Shown here piece by piece: positions 19,365-31,445 of a stretch of 64,000 bases of DNA. The notes under the pieces were generated by a model. That model saw only the letters and a program-made list of their open reading frames with translations. It ran no database searches and had not been told where the DNA came from. Each line of letters opens with the position of its first letter. Within the stretch, counting starts at the first letter, position 1. Source of the stretch: Glycomyces tenuis DSM 44171 (lineage in GTDB: Bacteria > Actinomycetota > Actinomycetes > Mycobacteriales > Micromonosporaceae). The position numbers and the translations under genes are program-made. The DNA lies in NCBI RefSeq assembly GCF_000427885.1, contig NZ_ATYW01000003.1, positions 1-64,000 on the forward strand, read 5' to 3'.

Positions 19365-19443
19365 CCCATCAGTTTCGCAGGCAGACTTTCGTTTGTGTCG
19401 CGGGGCGGTTAATCTCGGCGAAATAGGCGCAGAAGGAGAGGCA

Positions 19444-19905
19444 ATGGCATCGAAACAGCAAGCCGAAGTGGAGGCGATCGTCGCCCCGGCCGTGGCGAAG
19501 GCGGGGTTCGACCTGGAGGGTCTGACCGTCACCAAGGCCGGCCGGAGGCTGTTGGTGCGCATACTGGTCGACGCCGACGGCGGCGTGAACCTCGACGACG
19601 TCGCGGTCGTCTCGAAGGCCGTATCGAAGGCGTTGGATACGGCCGACGGCACGGGAGGCCCGTTCGCCGACACTGCCTATACCCTGGAAGTGTCCTCTCC
19701 AGGCGTGGACCGTCCGCTGACCGAGCCTCGGCACTGGCGGCGTAATATTGGGCGCTTGGTGGCCGTGCACATCGGGGAGGAGCCCGTCACCGGGCGAGTC
19801 GTGGCCGCCGACGAGCGGGGGATTGAACTAGAAGTCGACGGCGCGAGCCGTTCGGCTACCTATGCCGAACTGGGGTCGGGCAAGGTGCAGATCGAGCTCA
19901 AATAG
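19444..19905 (+). CDS. rimP: Ribosome maturation factor RimP
   Basis: A 153-residue 30S assembly factor with the N-terminal alpha/beta domain (IVAPAVAKAGFDLEGLTV ... RILVDADGG) containing YTLEVSSPGVDRPLT, and a C-terminal SH3-like barrel. GAAGGAG lies 5 nt before the ATG. It heads rimP-nusA-ylxR-infB, the conserved transcription/translation operon. Confidence 0.95.
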   Translation: MASKQQAEVEAIVAPAVAKAGFDLEGLTVTKAGRRLLVRILVDADGGVNLDDVAVVSKAVSKALDTADGTGGPFADTAYTLEVSSPGVDRPLTEPRHWRRNIGRLVAVHIGEEPVTGRVVAADERGIELEVDGASRSATYAELGSGKVQIELK

Positions 19906-19980
19906 GCGTCCGAGGGCGCCGGGCTCGCGCGCATGGCGGCTCCGGTGAGGACAACTCAAGACTTTCTTTAAGGAGAACGG

Positions 19981-21003
19981 GTGCATATCGACCTGGCTGC
20001 GCTGCGGTCACTGGAACGCGAGCGCGACATCCCTTTCGAGACAATCCTCGGCGCGATCGAATCGGCGCTGCTGACCGCCTACAAGCACACCCCCGGCGCC
20101 GATGACCGCGCGCGTGTGGTCGTGGATCGGAGTTCGGGCGACGCCACCGTTCTCGCGCCAGTGTTGAACGAGGAGGGGGAGGTCGTCTCCGAGCGGGACG
20201 ACACCCCCGAAGGCTTCGGCCGCATCGCCGCCCAGACCGCCAAGCAGGTCATCCTCCAGCGGTTGCGCGAGGCCGCCGACGAGGTGAACTACGGCGAGTA
20301 CTCCGGCAAGGAGGGCGACATCGTCACCGGGGTCGTCCAGGCGCACGGCGAGCGCAACGAGCGGGGCATCATCACTGTGGACCTCGGCAAGATCGAGGCG
20401 ACCCTGCCGCTCAACGAGCAGGTGCCCGGCGAGTCCTACGACCATGGCAAGCGCATTCGCGCGATCGTCATCCAGGTGAACCGGACCGCCCGCGGCCCCC
20501 AGGTGACGCTGTCGCGCACGCACCCCGCATTGGTCAAGAAGCTGTTCGCCTTCGAAGTGCCCGAGATCGACGAGGGCGCGGTGGAGATACCCGCCATCGC
20601 GCGTGAGGCCGGTCACCGTTCCAAGATCGCGGTCCGCGCCACGACCAAGGACGTCAACGCCAAGGGCGCCTGCATCGGCCCGATGGGCTCGCGCGTCCGG
20701 GCGGTCATGAGCGAGCTGGGCGGCGAGAAGATCGACATCGTCGACTGGGACGCCGACCCGGCCAAATTCGTGGCCAATGCCCTCTCGCCTGCGAAGACGC
20801 TTTCCGTACGGGTGGTCGACGAGGCCACCCGATCGACCGAGGTGGTCGTCCCCGACTACCAGCTCTCGCTCGCGATCGGCCGAGAGGGCCAGAACGCGCG
20901 GCTCGCCGCGCGCCTGACCGGCTGGCGCATCGACATCAAATCGGATGCGCACGTGGCGGGTGGGGCCAAGGAGGAGACAGGCCCGGCCGGTGGCGGTCGC
21001 TAG
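19981..21003 (+). CDS. nusA: Transcription termination/antitermination factor NusA
   Basis: A 340-residue protein with an N-terminal RNA polymerase-binding domain, an S1 domain (about residues 110-180, GDIVTGVVQ), and two KH domains ([26 protein letters not shown], then [19 protein letters not shown]). The acidic C-terminal repeats of the E. coli protein are absent, as in other actinobacteria. The GTG start has AAGGAG 5 nt upstream. Confidence 0.95.
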   Translation: MHIDLAALRSLERERDIPFETILGAIESALLTAYKHTPGADDRARVVVDRSSGDATVLAPVLNEEGEVVSERDDTPEGFGRIAAQTAKQVILQRLREAADEVNYGEYSGKEGDIVTGVVQAHGERNERGIITVDLGKIEATLPLNEQVPGESYDHGKRIRAIVIQVNRTARGPQVTLSRTHPALVKKLFAFEVPEIDEGAVEIPAIAREAGHRSKIAVRATTKDVNAKGACIGPMGSRVRAVMSELGGEKIDIVDWDADPAKFVANALSPAKTLSVRVVDEATRSTEVVVPDYQLSLAIGREGQNARLAARLTGWRIDIKSDAHVAGGAKEETGPAGGGR

Positions 21004-21364
21004 TCTGGGAGGTAGACTGAACAACGGATCGCAACGCAACGCGCCGGCAATCCGCACTTGTGTGGGATGTCGGGATCGCGCGGCGGCTTCCGAGCTGCTG
21101 CGCGTCGTCGTTCACCGCTCTGAGGGTTCCGTGACTCGTCTGATTCCGGACCCGAAACGCCGCCTCAGCGGCCGCGGAGCCCATGTGCACCACGATTTGA
21201 ACTGCCTTGACCAGGCAGTTCGCAGGCGTGCGTTCGCTCGGTCCCTCAGAATAGAGGGGCCGGTCGACGCCTCGGCGGTGCGAGCCCATGTCGAGTCGGA
21301 GTCGGCCGAAAGACCGACTCCCGCACACGAAGCAGGTAGAGACCGAATGAAGACCACGCGATGA
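20990..21364 (+). CDS. ylxR: YlxR-type RNA-binding protein (DUF448)
   Basis: Carries the family signature [10 protein letters not shown] followed by ELLRVV and [12 protein letters not shown]; the basic helix [13 protein letters not shown] follows. The most likely start is the GTG at 20990, which overlaps nusA by 14 nt and has AAGGAGGAG 12 nt upstream, giving 124 residues. Starts further in are possible. In other bacteria this protein binds RNA or modulates RNase P. The tail after the domain is polar and probably disordered. Confidence 0.85.
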   Translation: MAVASLGGRLNNGSQRNAPAIRTCVGCRDRAAASELLRVVVHRSEGSVTRLIPDPKRRLSGRGAHVHHDLNCLDQAVRRRAFARSLRIEGPVDASAVRAHVESESAERPTPAHEAGRDRMKTTR

Positions 21365-21399
21365 AGTTCCTCCGATGAACTGGTTGCTAGTGGAGAGAT

Positions 21400-21429
21400 G
21401 AGGTCGGCGGGCGCTGCCCGTGCGACCTC
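21400..21429 (+). promoter_or_regulatory. Hairpin in the ylxR-infB junction
   Basis: GAGGTCG (21400-21406) pairs with CGACCTC (21423-21429) around an inner GGGC/GCCC stem. It ends only a few bases before the infB ribosome-binding site (GAGGAG, 21436-21441), so it could act as an attenuator, processing site or translational control element. No T-run follows. Confidence 0.5.
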
Positions 21430-21444
21430 GAAGTGAGGAGAGCA

Positions 21445-24354
<2,910 letters not shown>

Positions 24355-24358
24355 GCAC

Positions 24359-25804
24359 GTGCGACTGCTCGAGAGCGGAGCCGCGGCGCGGCTCGGTCTG
24401 GCCTGGCGGAAGTCGGGCTACGACCGGGCCGCGCCGTCGGCCGTCTACGGCTCCGAAGCGGCGGAAGCCGCCCGCCGTGCCGACTACCGCGGCCTCCTGG
24501 CGGCGGCCGACGACGACCCGATCGGGGTGTGGACCAGGCTGTTCACCGTCGGCACGGTCGTCGAAGAGCGGGCTGCCGCGGCGGCGCTCGCGCCGCTCGG
24601 TCTCGACGAGGCCCTCGACTGCGGGCTGCTGGTCCGTTCGCCCGGCGGCGTGGCCGCCGGATGGGGCCTTCAGTTCGCCGACGAGCGGGCGGTCTTCTCC
24701 GACCAGCGGCCGAACACCACCGGTGCTCGGTCCCGCGACCACGTCCTCGGCATCGGCGGCGCCTCCGAGCTGCTGCTCGACGCCGCGCTCAAGTCCGAGG
24801 CGCGCACCGCGCTCGACCTCGGCACCGGCTGCGGCGTCCAGGCCCTGGCGCTGGCCGGCCGCGCCGAGGCCGTGACCGCCACCGACCTGAGCGACCGCGC
24901 GCTCGCGTTCGCGGCGTTGAACGCCGAGGTCAACGGCGTCGACCTCGAACTGCTGCGCGGCGACATGCTGGAGCCGGTCGCGGGCCGCCGGTTCGACCTG
25001 GTCGTCGCCAATCCGCCGTTCGTCGTCGCCACGCCCGGCGACGGCTGGAGGTACCGGGACGGCGGTCGCGAGGCCGACGGCGTCGCGGCCGAACTGGCCG
25101 CCGCCTCGACCGGGCTGCTGAACCCGGGCGGCACCATGCAGTTCCTGGCGAACTGGCTGCACGTGCGCGGCACCGCGTGGGGGGAGCGGGTCGCCGCCTG
25201 GCTGCCCGAGTCCGGCGCACTGGCGTGGGTGGTCGAACGCGAGGTCCTCGACCCGCTGGACTACGTGCGGACCTGGCAGCGCGACTCCGGGGAGACCGGC
25301 GACGCCGAGCAGGCGGCCGCCTGGCTCGACTGGTTCGACGAGCACGAGGTCGAAGGGATCGGCTTCGGCATGGTCGGCATCCGCCGGATCGACGGCGCGA
25401 GCGAGGTCGTCTGCGAGGAGGCCAGGCACGCCGTCGAGACGCCGTGGTCGGACCGCGTCGCCGACTGGTTCGCCGTCCGCGGGGTCGACCTCGAGCCTGA
25501 GACGCTGTGGGCCTCGCGCCTGCGGCTCGCCGACGGCGTGGCCCTCCAGCAGGCCGCCGAGCTCGGCGACGAAGGCTGGGAGGTCGAGCGCCAATGGCTC
25601 CGGCAGCGGCACGGCATGCGCTACGCCGAGCAGATCGACCCGCTGCTCGTGGCCTTCCTCGGCGCCTGCGACGGCGAGGCCGAGGTGTGTCTTCAGATGC
25701 GGCTCCTGGCCGAGACCTACGGCGCCGAGACGGCCATGCTGTACGCCCAGCTCTACCCGCTGATCCGCCGCCTCGTCGAACGCGGTTTCCTGGCGCTCCA
25801 GTAG
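24359..25804 (+). CDS. Class I SAM-dependent methyltransferase (NPPF type)
   Basis: A 481-residue protein. The central methyltransferase domain has motif [14 protein letters not shown] (about residue 153) and the substrate-amide motif NPPF (about residue 217), as in N5-glutamine and adenine-N6 enzymes of the HemK/TrmN6 group. About 125 residues precede it and about 190 follow, so it is a distinct large family and not PrmC. The GTG starts 4 nt after the infB stop, so it is probably read from the infB transcript. The target (protein, rRNA or tRNA) is not evident. Confidence 0.85.
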   Translation: MRLLESGAAARLGLAWRKSGYDRAAPSAVYGSEAAEAARRADYRGLLAAADDDPIGVWTRLFTVGTVVEERAAAAALAPLGLDEALDCGLLVRSPGGVAAGWGLQFADERAVFSDQRPNTTGARSRDHVLGIGGASELLLDAALKSEARTALDLGTGCGVQALALAGRAEAVTATDLSDRALAFAALNAEVNGVDLELLRGDMLEPVAGRRFDLVVANPPFVVATPGDGWRYRDGGREADGVAAELAAASTGLLNPGGTMQFLANWLHVRGTAWGERVAAWLPESGALAWVVEREVLDPLDYVRTWQRDSGETGDAEQAAAWLDWFDEHEVEGIGFGMVGIRRIDGASEVVCEEARHAVETPWSDRVADWFAVRGVDLEPETLWASRLRLADGVALQQAAELGDEGWEVERQWLRQRHGMRYAEQIDPLLVAFLGACDGEAEVCLQMRLLAETYGAETAMLYAQLYPLIRRLVERGFLALQ

Positions 25805-25812
25805 CTGAAGGT

Positions 25813-25836
25813 TGCATTCGGTTGGTGTAGAATGCA
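25813..25836 (+). promoter_or_regulatory. Toxin-antitoxin promoter/operator
   Basis: TGCATTC (25813-25819) and GAATGCA (25830-25836) form a perfect 7-bp inverted repeat with a 10-bp spacer. The -10 hexamer TAGAAT (25828-25833) overlaps the right arm and ends 6 nt before the ATG. A second dyad, GCACGT-A-ACGTGC (25843-25855), lies over the first codons. This fits autorepression by the antitoxin. Confidence 0.65.
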
Positions 25837-25839
25837 TGC

Positions 25840-26076
25840 ATGGCACGTAACGTGCAGATCCGAGAGGTTCCCGAGGAGACCCTTGCGGTGTTGAAGACGC
25901 GTGCCGCGAGAGAGGGGATGTCGCTGTCCTCCTATCTGCGCGCTCAGCTCGACCGCATGGCCTCGCGTCCCACCATGGCCGAGCTGCTCGCCGAGGCCGA
26001 TGAGCTTCGTGCGGCCACCGGCGGAGTGAGTACCGACGACATCGTGGCGATCCAACGGGAGAACCGCGGCCAGTGA
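25840..26076 (+). CDS. FitA/VapB-type antitoxin
   Basis: A 78-residue antitoxin: an N-terminal ribbon-helix-helix domain (NVQIREVPEETLAVLKTRAAREGMSLSSYLRAQL) binds DNA, and a C-terminal tail from about residue 45 neutralises the toxin. The ATG lies 6 nt after TAGAAT, so the mRNA is probably leaderless. The gene overlaps the toxin by 4 nt (GTGA). Confidence 0.9.
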   Translation: MARNVQIREVPEETLAVLKTRAAREGMSLSSYLRAQLDRMASRPTMAELLAEADELRAATGGVSTDDIVAIQRENRGQ

Positions 26077-26474
26077 CTGAAGCGGTCATCGACAATTCGG
26101 CTCTGATCGAACTGTTCACCGGAAAGGCACCGCACCGCAGCCTGCGGTGGTGGGCGGTGCATCGCCCGCTCGCGGCGCCGGAGGTCATCGACCTCGAGGC
26201 GGCGCAGACCTTGCGAGGACTGGCCATGTCGGGCAAGCTCGACACGACCGTCGCGGAACGCCTCATCGGCAAGGTGATCGCCTCCCCGATCGAGCGGGTG
26301 CAGCATCGCGCGCTGCTCTCACGCGTCTGGGAGCTTCGCGCGAACGCCACCGCCTATGACGCCGCGTACCTCGCATTGGCCGAGCGTCTGGACGTGCCCC
26401 TGCTGACCTGTGACACCAAGCTCGACGAGGTCAACGGCCATCGTGCCACCGTGGTCTGCTTCGAACGCTCATGA
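26073..26474 (+). CDS. PIN-domain ribonuclease toxin (VapC/FitB type)
   Basis: A 133-residue PIN domain with the acidic metal-binding residues in place: Asp7 (VIDNSAL), the Glu/Asp of EVIDLEA, Asp in TAYDAAYLALAE and Asp in LTCDTKL. Such toxins cut tRNA or rRNA. Its TGA directly abuts the stop of the convergent response-regulator gene (shared palindrome TCATGA). The pair lies in the accessory block between infB and rbfA. Confidence 0.92.
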   Translation: MTEAVIDNSALIELFTGKAPHRSLRWWAVHRPLAAPEVIDLEAAQTLRGLAMSGKLDTTVAERLIGKVIASPIERVQHRALLSRVWELRANATAYDAAYLALAERLDVPLLTCDTKLDEVNGHRATVVCFERS

Positions 26475-27128
26475 CCTGAGGTAGGTCAGGACCGCCTTCA
26501 CTCGCCGGTGGTGGTCGCCGTCCTCGCTGCGCAGTTCGAGCTTGGTGAAGATGTTCCGGATGTGCTTCTCCACCGCGCCGTCGGAGATGAACAGCTTCTT
26601 GCCGATCGCGCGGTTCGAGTGGCCCTCGGCCATCAGCTCCAGCACCTCGCGCTCGCGCGGCGTCAGGGACGCCACCGGATCGTCACTTCGTCTGCGCACC
26701 ATCAACTGCGACACCACCTCGGGATCGAACACCGTCCCGCCGGCCGCGACGCGGCGCAGCGAGTCCATGAAGTCGTCGACGTCGATGACCCGGTCCTTGA
26801 GGAGGTAGCCGACCGCGCCGCGCGCGTCGGCCAGGAGGTCGTCGGCGTAGGACACCTCGACGTACTGGGAGAGGATGAGCATCGGCGAGCCGGGCACGCG
26901 CTCCCTGGCCCTGGTCGCCGCCCGCAGCCCCTCGTCGGTGAAGGACGGCGGCATCCGCACGTCCACCACCGACACGTCCGGCCGGTGCTCGGCGACGGCC
27001 TCCACGAGGGCGTCGCCGTCTCCGACCGTGGCGACCACTTCGCAGTCGAATTCCTCCAGGAGCTTCACGATCCCCGTCCGGATCAAGACCGCGTCATCGG
27101 CCACCACTACGCGCACTCGTCGGCCCAC
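26469..27128 (-). CDS. NarL/LuxR-family response regulator
   Basis: A receiver domain (VVVADDAVLIRTG; phospho-acceptor Asp in VVDVRMPP; Lys in LLKDRV) and a C-terminal LuxR helix-turn-helix (LTPREREVLELMAEGHSNRAIGKKL ... AVEKHI). The start is uncertain: the GTG at 27128 gives 219 residues beginning just before the receiver. A TTG at 27179 would overlap the kinase by 23 nt but has no ribosome-binding site. It pairs with the histidine kinase immediately upstream. Confidence 0.88.
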   Translation of the reverse strand: MGRRVRVVVADDAVLIRTGIVKLLEEFDCEVVATVGDGDALVEAVAEHRPDVSVVDVRMPPSFTDEGLRAATRARERVPGSPMLILSQYVEVSYADDLLADARGAVGYLLKDRVIDVDDFMDSLRRVAAGGTVFDPEVVSQLMVRRRSDDPVASLTPREREVLELMAEGHSNRAIGKKLFISDGAVEKHIRNIFTKLELRSEDGDHHRRVKAVLTYLRS

Positions 27129-27156
27129 CGGCGCTTCGACCGGGTGTGGACGCAGT

Positions 27157-28419
27157 TCATGTGCAAGGGACCTCCGCAACGATCACTGTCGGTCCGCCTT
27201 CGGGGGAGTCGATGGTCCACTCGCCCTCGGCGGCTTTGATGCGATCGGTCAGGCCCGAGAGCCCGTGCCCCTTCGAGACGTGCGCGCCCCCGACGCCGTT
27301 GTCGCCGACCGAGACGACCAGCCTATCGCCCCAGTCGTCCACGGCCACCGACGCCTGCGTCGCCTGTGAGTGCTTGGAGATGTTCGTCAGGGCCTCGGCC
27401 ACCACGAAGTACACGGTGCTCTCCACGGTGGACCGGTACCGTCCGTGAACGGACGTGTCCAGGTCGACCGGGATCATCGAGCGCGCCGCCAGGGCCGCCA
27501 GCGCCGCCTCCAGGCCGCGGTCGGTCAGGATCGGCGGGGCGATGCCCCGCGAGAGCGCCCGCAGCTCGTCGATCGTGTCGCGGGTCTGCGTGATCGCCTC
27601 CTCCAGGGTCTGCTGGGCCGCTTCGGGGTTGGCCTCCATCTGGCGCCTGACGCGCGCCAGCTCCATGCCGAGGCTGACCAGCCGCTGCTGGGGTCCGTCG
27701 TGGATGTCGCGCTCGATGCGCCGCAGCGCGTCGGCCTCGGCCGAGGTGGCCGCGTCGCGGGACTCGGCGAGCTCGTCGATGCGCTCGTGCAGGCTGCTCA
27801 GGGACGTGAGCATGCCTTTGCCGATCCAGCCCTGCGCCAAGGCGAGCCCGCGAACCACCCACGGCAGCGCCGTCGCCATGATCGCACCGGCCAGGAACGT
27901 CAGGACCGCCGCGGCGGCGTAGGAGTCGCCCCAGCCGAGCCACCTGGCGGCGATGGCGGGGCCGTTCTCATCCGAGCCGGTCGCCAGCCAGATGATCCAC
28001 CCGTACAGCGGCCAGGCCAGCGCCGCCACCGAGGCCGACCACCAGGCGATGGTGACGGCGAAGCCGGCGATCGAGACCGGGAAGATCGTGACGGCCCACA
28101 GCAGGTTCAGCCATGACTGGCCGTCGGTGAGCGCGGTCAGGAAGCGGCGCAGCGCCGAGCTGCCGGCCTTCGCCTGCTTGTACCTGGGCTTGGTGAGCTC
28201 CCGGCGGATGACGAAGGGGATCTGGGCCCGCCCGGCGGCCGCGAGGCCCCGCATGGCGAGCAGCGTCGTGGCCATGATCGGCACGCCGATCCAGATGACC
28301 GCGGTGCCGACGCCCAGGCAGAAGCCGACGATGGTGATGATGAAGGCGGGCAAGGCGATCGGGAACAACGAGAGATTGTAGGCGGTGTCGATCCCCAATT
28401 GCCGGAGTGTTTTGCGCAT
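27157..28419 (-). CDS. Sensor histidine kinase, NarL-partner (HisKA_3) type
   Basis: A 420-residue membrane kinase. Residues 1-200 contain about four TM segments in two pairs, resembling the 'putative sensor' domain found in actinobacteria. The dimerisation helix has the phospho-acceptor His230 (RIERDIHDGPQQRLV), and the ATPase domain has the N-box EALTNISKH and DNGVGG. No extracytoplasmic sensor domain is visible, so it probably senses membrane state. It is co-transcribed with the response regulator. Confidence 0.92.
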   Translation of the reverse strand: MRKTLRQLGIDTAYNLSLFPIALPAFIITIVGFCLGVGTAVIWIGVPIMATTLLAMRGLAAAGRAQIPFVIRRELTKPRYKQAKAGSSALRRFLTALTDGQSWLNLLWAVTIFPVSIAGFAVTIAWWSASVAALAWPLYGWIIWLATGSDENGPAIAARWLGWGDSYAAAAVLTFLAGAIMATALPWVVRGLALAQGWIGKGMLTSLSSLHERIDELAESRDAATSAEADALRRIERDIHDGPQQRLVSLGMELARVRRQMEANPEAAQQTLEEAITQTRDTIDELRALSRGIAPPILTDRGLEAALAALAARSMIPVDLDTSVHGRYRSTVESTVYFVVAEALTNISKHSQATQASVAVDDWGDRLVVSVGDNGVGGAHVSKGHGLSGLTDRIKAAEGEWTIDSPEGGPTVIVAEVPCT

Positions 28420-28495
28420 GCGTCAAATCTAGAGACCGGGGGCGGTCTCCGGAAGCCGGTGGGCTGGCATCTCGGGGGTGGGGACAGCCCTACCT

Positions 28496-29026
28496 TCAAC
28501 GCACGCGCGCGCCCCGGTTCCCCCGCATGCGGGTGGCGATGGCGCCGACCGAGCCCAGCAGGCTCGTGATGCAGATGCCGACGACCAGGTTGATCGCGCC
28601 CGTCGCGATCTGCGACTCGAGGTCGGCGACGACGGTGAACGGGATGAGGACCCCGACGACCGTGGCCAGGATCATGATCCAGTTGAAGAAGCTCATCGGC
28701 CGCGGCATCAGGAGCAGCAGCAGGTGCAGCATGCCGGTGGCCAGGATGGCGACCGCGAACGCGCCGAAGGCGTACGTGGTGGTCGAGGAGTCGCCGTAGG
28801 TGCCGGCCTCCGACGGCGAGAGGATGTCGATCTCCAGGATCCCGCGGACCAGAAGGATGCCGACGAGCACCACCAGCGCGGCCACCACGGCCGTGCCGAA
28901 TCCGCCCGCCCACAGCTTCCCGGCCTCCACGACCGGTTCCTCCTCCTCCGGCTCGCTCGGCGGCACGGCCGGGTAGCGCCGCGTCGGCTCGTTGTGCTGG
29001 TCCCAACCGCTCTGCGGTGTTGACAT
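28496..29026 (-). CDS. Four-TM membrane protein of unknown function
   Basis: A 176-residue protein: a polar, Glu-rich cytoplasmic N-terminus (about 38 residues) followed by four hydrophobic segments (about 42-62, 83-105, 112-132, 142-165) and a basic end. GGAGG lies upstream of the ATG. It precedes the two-component system on the same strand with a 76-bp gap, so it may be part of that regulon. I do not recognise the family. Confidence 0.7.
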   Translation of the reverse strand: MSTPQSGWDQHNEPTRRYPAVPPSEPEEEEPVVEAGKLWAGGFGTAVVAALVVLVGILLVRGILEIDILSPSEAGTYGDSSTTTYAFGAFAVAILATGMLHLLLLLMPRPMSFFNWIMILATVVGVLIPFTVVADLESQIATGAINLVVGICITSLLGSVGAIATRMRGNRGARVR

Positions 29027-29272
29027 CGGTCCTCCCTCTCGGCGAAGCCCGCGAACCGCGGGTTCGCGGCGGTGCCCTCAACCGCCATGGTGTCAGGCGT
29101 ACGTGATTCACATCGCGAAACAGCCGATTCCGGGCGTGGCCGCGCGGATCGCCGCGGCCGAGCCCTTCGTCTGTGCCCTCCGGTGCGCCGCTTGCGGGCC
29201 CGCTCGCATCGGCGGCGGCGGGGCGGTGAAAAGATCTTGGGGTTCGCGGCAGGCGCCGCGTAATCTTGAGCG

Positions 29273-29569
29273 GTGTTCACCGGATGTGTTGAATTCGATC
29301 TCCTCCTCCCGGACGACTCCCGCTCGCTGAAGGCCAAGCGCTCCTATGTGCGCCCGATCGTGGCCGCCCTGCGGAGGTTCGACGTGGCGGTGGCGGAGGT
29401 CGGTCACCAGGAGCTCCACGGCCGTTCCACCATCGGGATAGCCGCCGTGGCGGGGGATAACCTCCATGTGCAGGAAATTCTCGACGCGTGCGAGAAGCAT
29501 GTCGCCGCGCGTCCCGAAGTGGAGCTGCTCGGCGCCCGGCGGCGCCTGTTCGGCCCCGAAGACGAGTGA
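29273..29569 (+). CDS. DUF503 protein (YlxP-like)
   Basis: A 98-residue protein of the DUF503 family (DSRSLKAKRSYVRPIV; ending RRRLFGPEDE), usually found between infB and rbfA and linked to ribosome assembly. The GTG lies 6 nt after TAATCT, with TTGGGG at 29237-29242 as a possible -35 (18-bp spacer), so the mRNA is probably leaderless. It has its own promoter because the accessory block separates it from infB. Confidence 0.9.
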   Translation: MFTGCVEFDLLLPDDSRSLKAKRSYVRPIVAALRRFDVAVAEVGHQELHGRSTIGIAAVAGDNLHVQEILDACEKHVAARPEVELLGARRRLFGPEDE

Positions 29570-29588
29570 GTAGGAAGCAGGAAACGAC

Positions 29589-30035
29589 ATGGCAGACGCG
29601 GCAAAGCAGGCCCAGGTGGCCAAGCGGGTGATGGAGCTGACCGCGCAGGCGGTGCGCAAGCTCAAGGACCCGCGCGTCGGCATGGTCACCATCACCGACG
29701 CCCGTATGACGCCCGACCTGCGCGAGGCGACGGTCTTCTACACCGTGCTCGGCGACGAGGACCAGGTGAAGTCGTCCGCCGCGGCACTGGAACGGGCCAC
29801 CGGCCATCTGCGCACCACCGTCGGGCGCGCCCTCGGCATGCGGCACACGCCGTCGCTGGCGTTCGTGGCCGACACGGTCCCCGAGCACGCCCACCGGATC
29901 GAGGCGCTCCTGGCGCAGGCCGCGCAGGCCGACGCGGAGGTCCACAAGCTCGCCGAGGGCGCCCGCTACGCGGGTGACCCCAACCCGTATCGCGAGGACG
30001 ACGAAGAGGACGAGGGCGAGAGCAAGCCCTCATGA
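29589..30035 (+). CDS. rbfA: 30S ribosome-binding factor RbfA
   Basis: A 148-residue cold-shock 16S rRNA processing factor with the KH-like fold (QVAKRVMELTAQAVRKLKDPR, then TITDARMTPDLREATVFYTVLG) and an acidic C-terminal tail. AGGAAACGAC precedes the ATG. It overlaps the next gene by ATGA. Confidence 0.95.
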   Translation: MADAAKQAQVAKRVMELTAQAVRKLKDPRVGMVTITDARMTPDLREATVFYTVLGDEDQVKSSAAALERATGHLRTTVGRALGMRHTPSLAFVADTVPEHAHRIEALLAQAAQADAEVHKLAEGARYAGDPNPYREDDEEDEGESKPS

Positions 30036-31378
30036 GCGCCGAGCTCGGACTCGGCGAGGCCCGCGGGCCGTCCGCGGGCGAGGGCCCGGCGTCGTACCGC
30101 CGGATCGCCTCGCTCGCGCTGCCGGCGCTCGTCGTCCTCGCCGCCGAGCCGGTCTACCTCCTGATCGACACGGCCGTCGTCGGGCATCTCGGGGCGGTCC
30201 CGCTGGCCGGTCTCGCGCTGGGCGGAACCCTCATGGGCCTCGCCCCGTTCATCGGGGCGGTCCTCGCCTACGGCACCACCGCCCGCGCCGCGCGCCGCTT
30301 CGGCGCGGGCGACCGGGCCGGGGCCGTCGCCGAAGGCGTGCAGGGCACCTGGATCGCTCTCGCCGCGGGCCTGGCGATGATCGTGCTCGTCGAGCTCTTC
30401 GCGGGGGCCCTGACCGCGGCGATGGGCGACTCCCCGGCCGTCGCCGGAGCCGCCGCCGAGTGGCTGCGCGTCGCGATCCTCGGCGCGCCCTTCCTCCTGG
30501 TCGCGGGTGCGGGCCAGGGCTGGATGCGCGCGGTGCAGGACACCAAGCGCCCCATGTGGTTCGTGACCTTCTCGTTCCTGGTCTCGGCCGCCCTGGCCCC
30601 GATCTTGGTCTACCCGGCCGGGCTCGGCCTGGTCGGCTCGGCGTGGGCCAACGTCGTCGCCCAGGCCATCGCGGGCTCCCTGTTCGTCGCCGCGCTGCGC
30701 CGCGAGCGGGTGAGCCTGCGCGTCGACTGGCCGCTCATGTCCAAGCAGCTGGTCGCCAACCGCGACCTCATTCTGCGCGGCAGCGCGTTCCAGATCAGCT
30801 CCTTCTCTGCGACGGCCGTCGCGGCGCGTGTCGGCACGGCCGCCCTCGGCGCGCACCAGATCGGCATGCAGCTGTGGTTCTTCGCGGCACTGGCGCTGGA
30901 CGCCGTGGCGATCGCCGCGCAGGCGCTCGTGGGCGCCGACCTGGGGGCCGACCGCCCCGCCGCCGCTCGGGCCTCGGCCAGGCGCGTCACGTGGGTCGGG
31001 CTCGGCTACGGCACCGTGTTCATGCTGATCGTGCTCGTCCTGCTCCCGCTGCTGCCGCGCCTGTTCACCGATGACGCGGCGGTCCACGATCAGCTCGCCC
31101 ACGTGTGGCCGTGGCTGGTGGTGATGCTGCCGCTGGCCGGCGTGGTCTTCGCGTTGGACGGCGTCCTCATCGGCGCGGGCGACCTGCGGTTCATGCGGAA
31201 CATGACGCTGATCGCGATCTTCTCGGGCCTGCCGCTGACCTGGCTCACGCTGGTGTTCGGCTGGGGCCTGACCGGCATCTGGGCCGCGCTCGCCGTATCG
31301 GTGCTGGTGCGGCTGGCACTCATCATGTGGCGCATGAGATCCGGTGCCTGGATCGTCACCGGCGCCGAGCGCGTCTGA
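30032..31378 (+). CDS. MATE-family efflux transporter (DinF type)
   Basis: A 448-residue protein with 12 hydrophobic segments in two six-TM halves; the first half has the DTAVVGHLGAVPLAGLALGG motif of MATE/DinF transporters. These export drugs or toxic metabolites in exchange for protons or sodium. It is translationally coupled to rbfA through ATGA. A DinF-like gene at this place is common in actinobacteria. Confidence 0.93.
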   Translation: MSAELGLGEARGPSAGEGPASYRRIASLALPALVVLAAEPVYLLIDTAVVGHLGAVPLAGLALGGTLMGLAPFIGAVLAYGTTARAARRFGAGDRAGAVAEGVQGTWIALAAGLAMIVLVELFAGALTAAMGDSPAVAGAAAEWLRVAILGAPFLLVAGAGQGWMRAVQDTKRPMWFVTFSFLVSAALAPILVYPAGLGLVGSAWANVVAQAIAGSLFVAALRRERVSLRVDWPLMSKQLVANRDLILRGSAFQISSFSATAVAARVGTAALGAHQIGMQLWFFAALALDAVAIAAQALVGADLGADRPAAARASARRVTWVGLGYGTVFMLIVLVLLPLLPRLFTDDAAVHDQLAHVWPWLVVMLPLAGVVFALDGVLIGAGDLRFMRNMTLIAIFSGLPLTWLTLVFGWGLTGIWAALAVSVLVRLALIMWRMRSGAWIVTGAERV

Positions 31379-31445
31379 AGAATTTTTGTCCCATCATGTG
31401 GATTGCCTGCTGCGGTGATCTTGAACGTTCGTTAAGGTATCGAGG

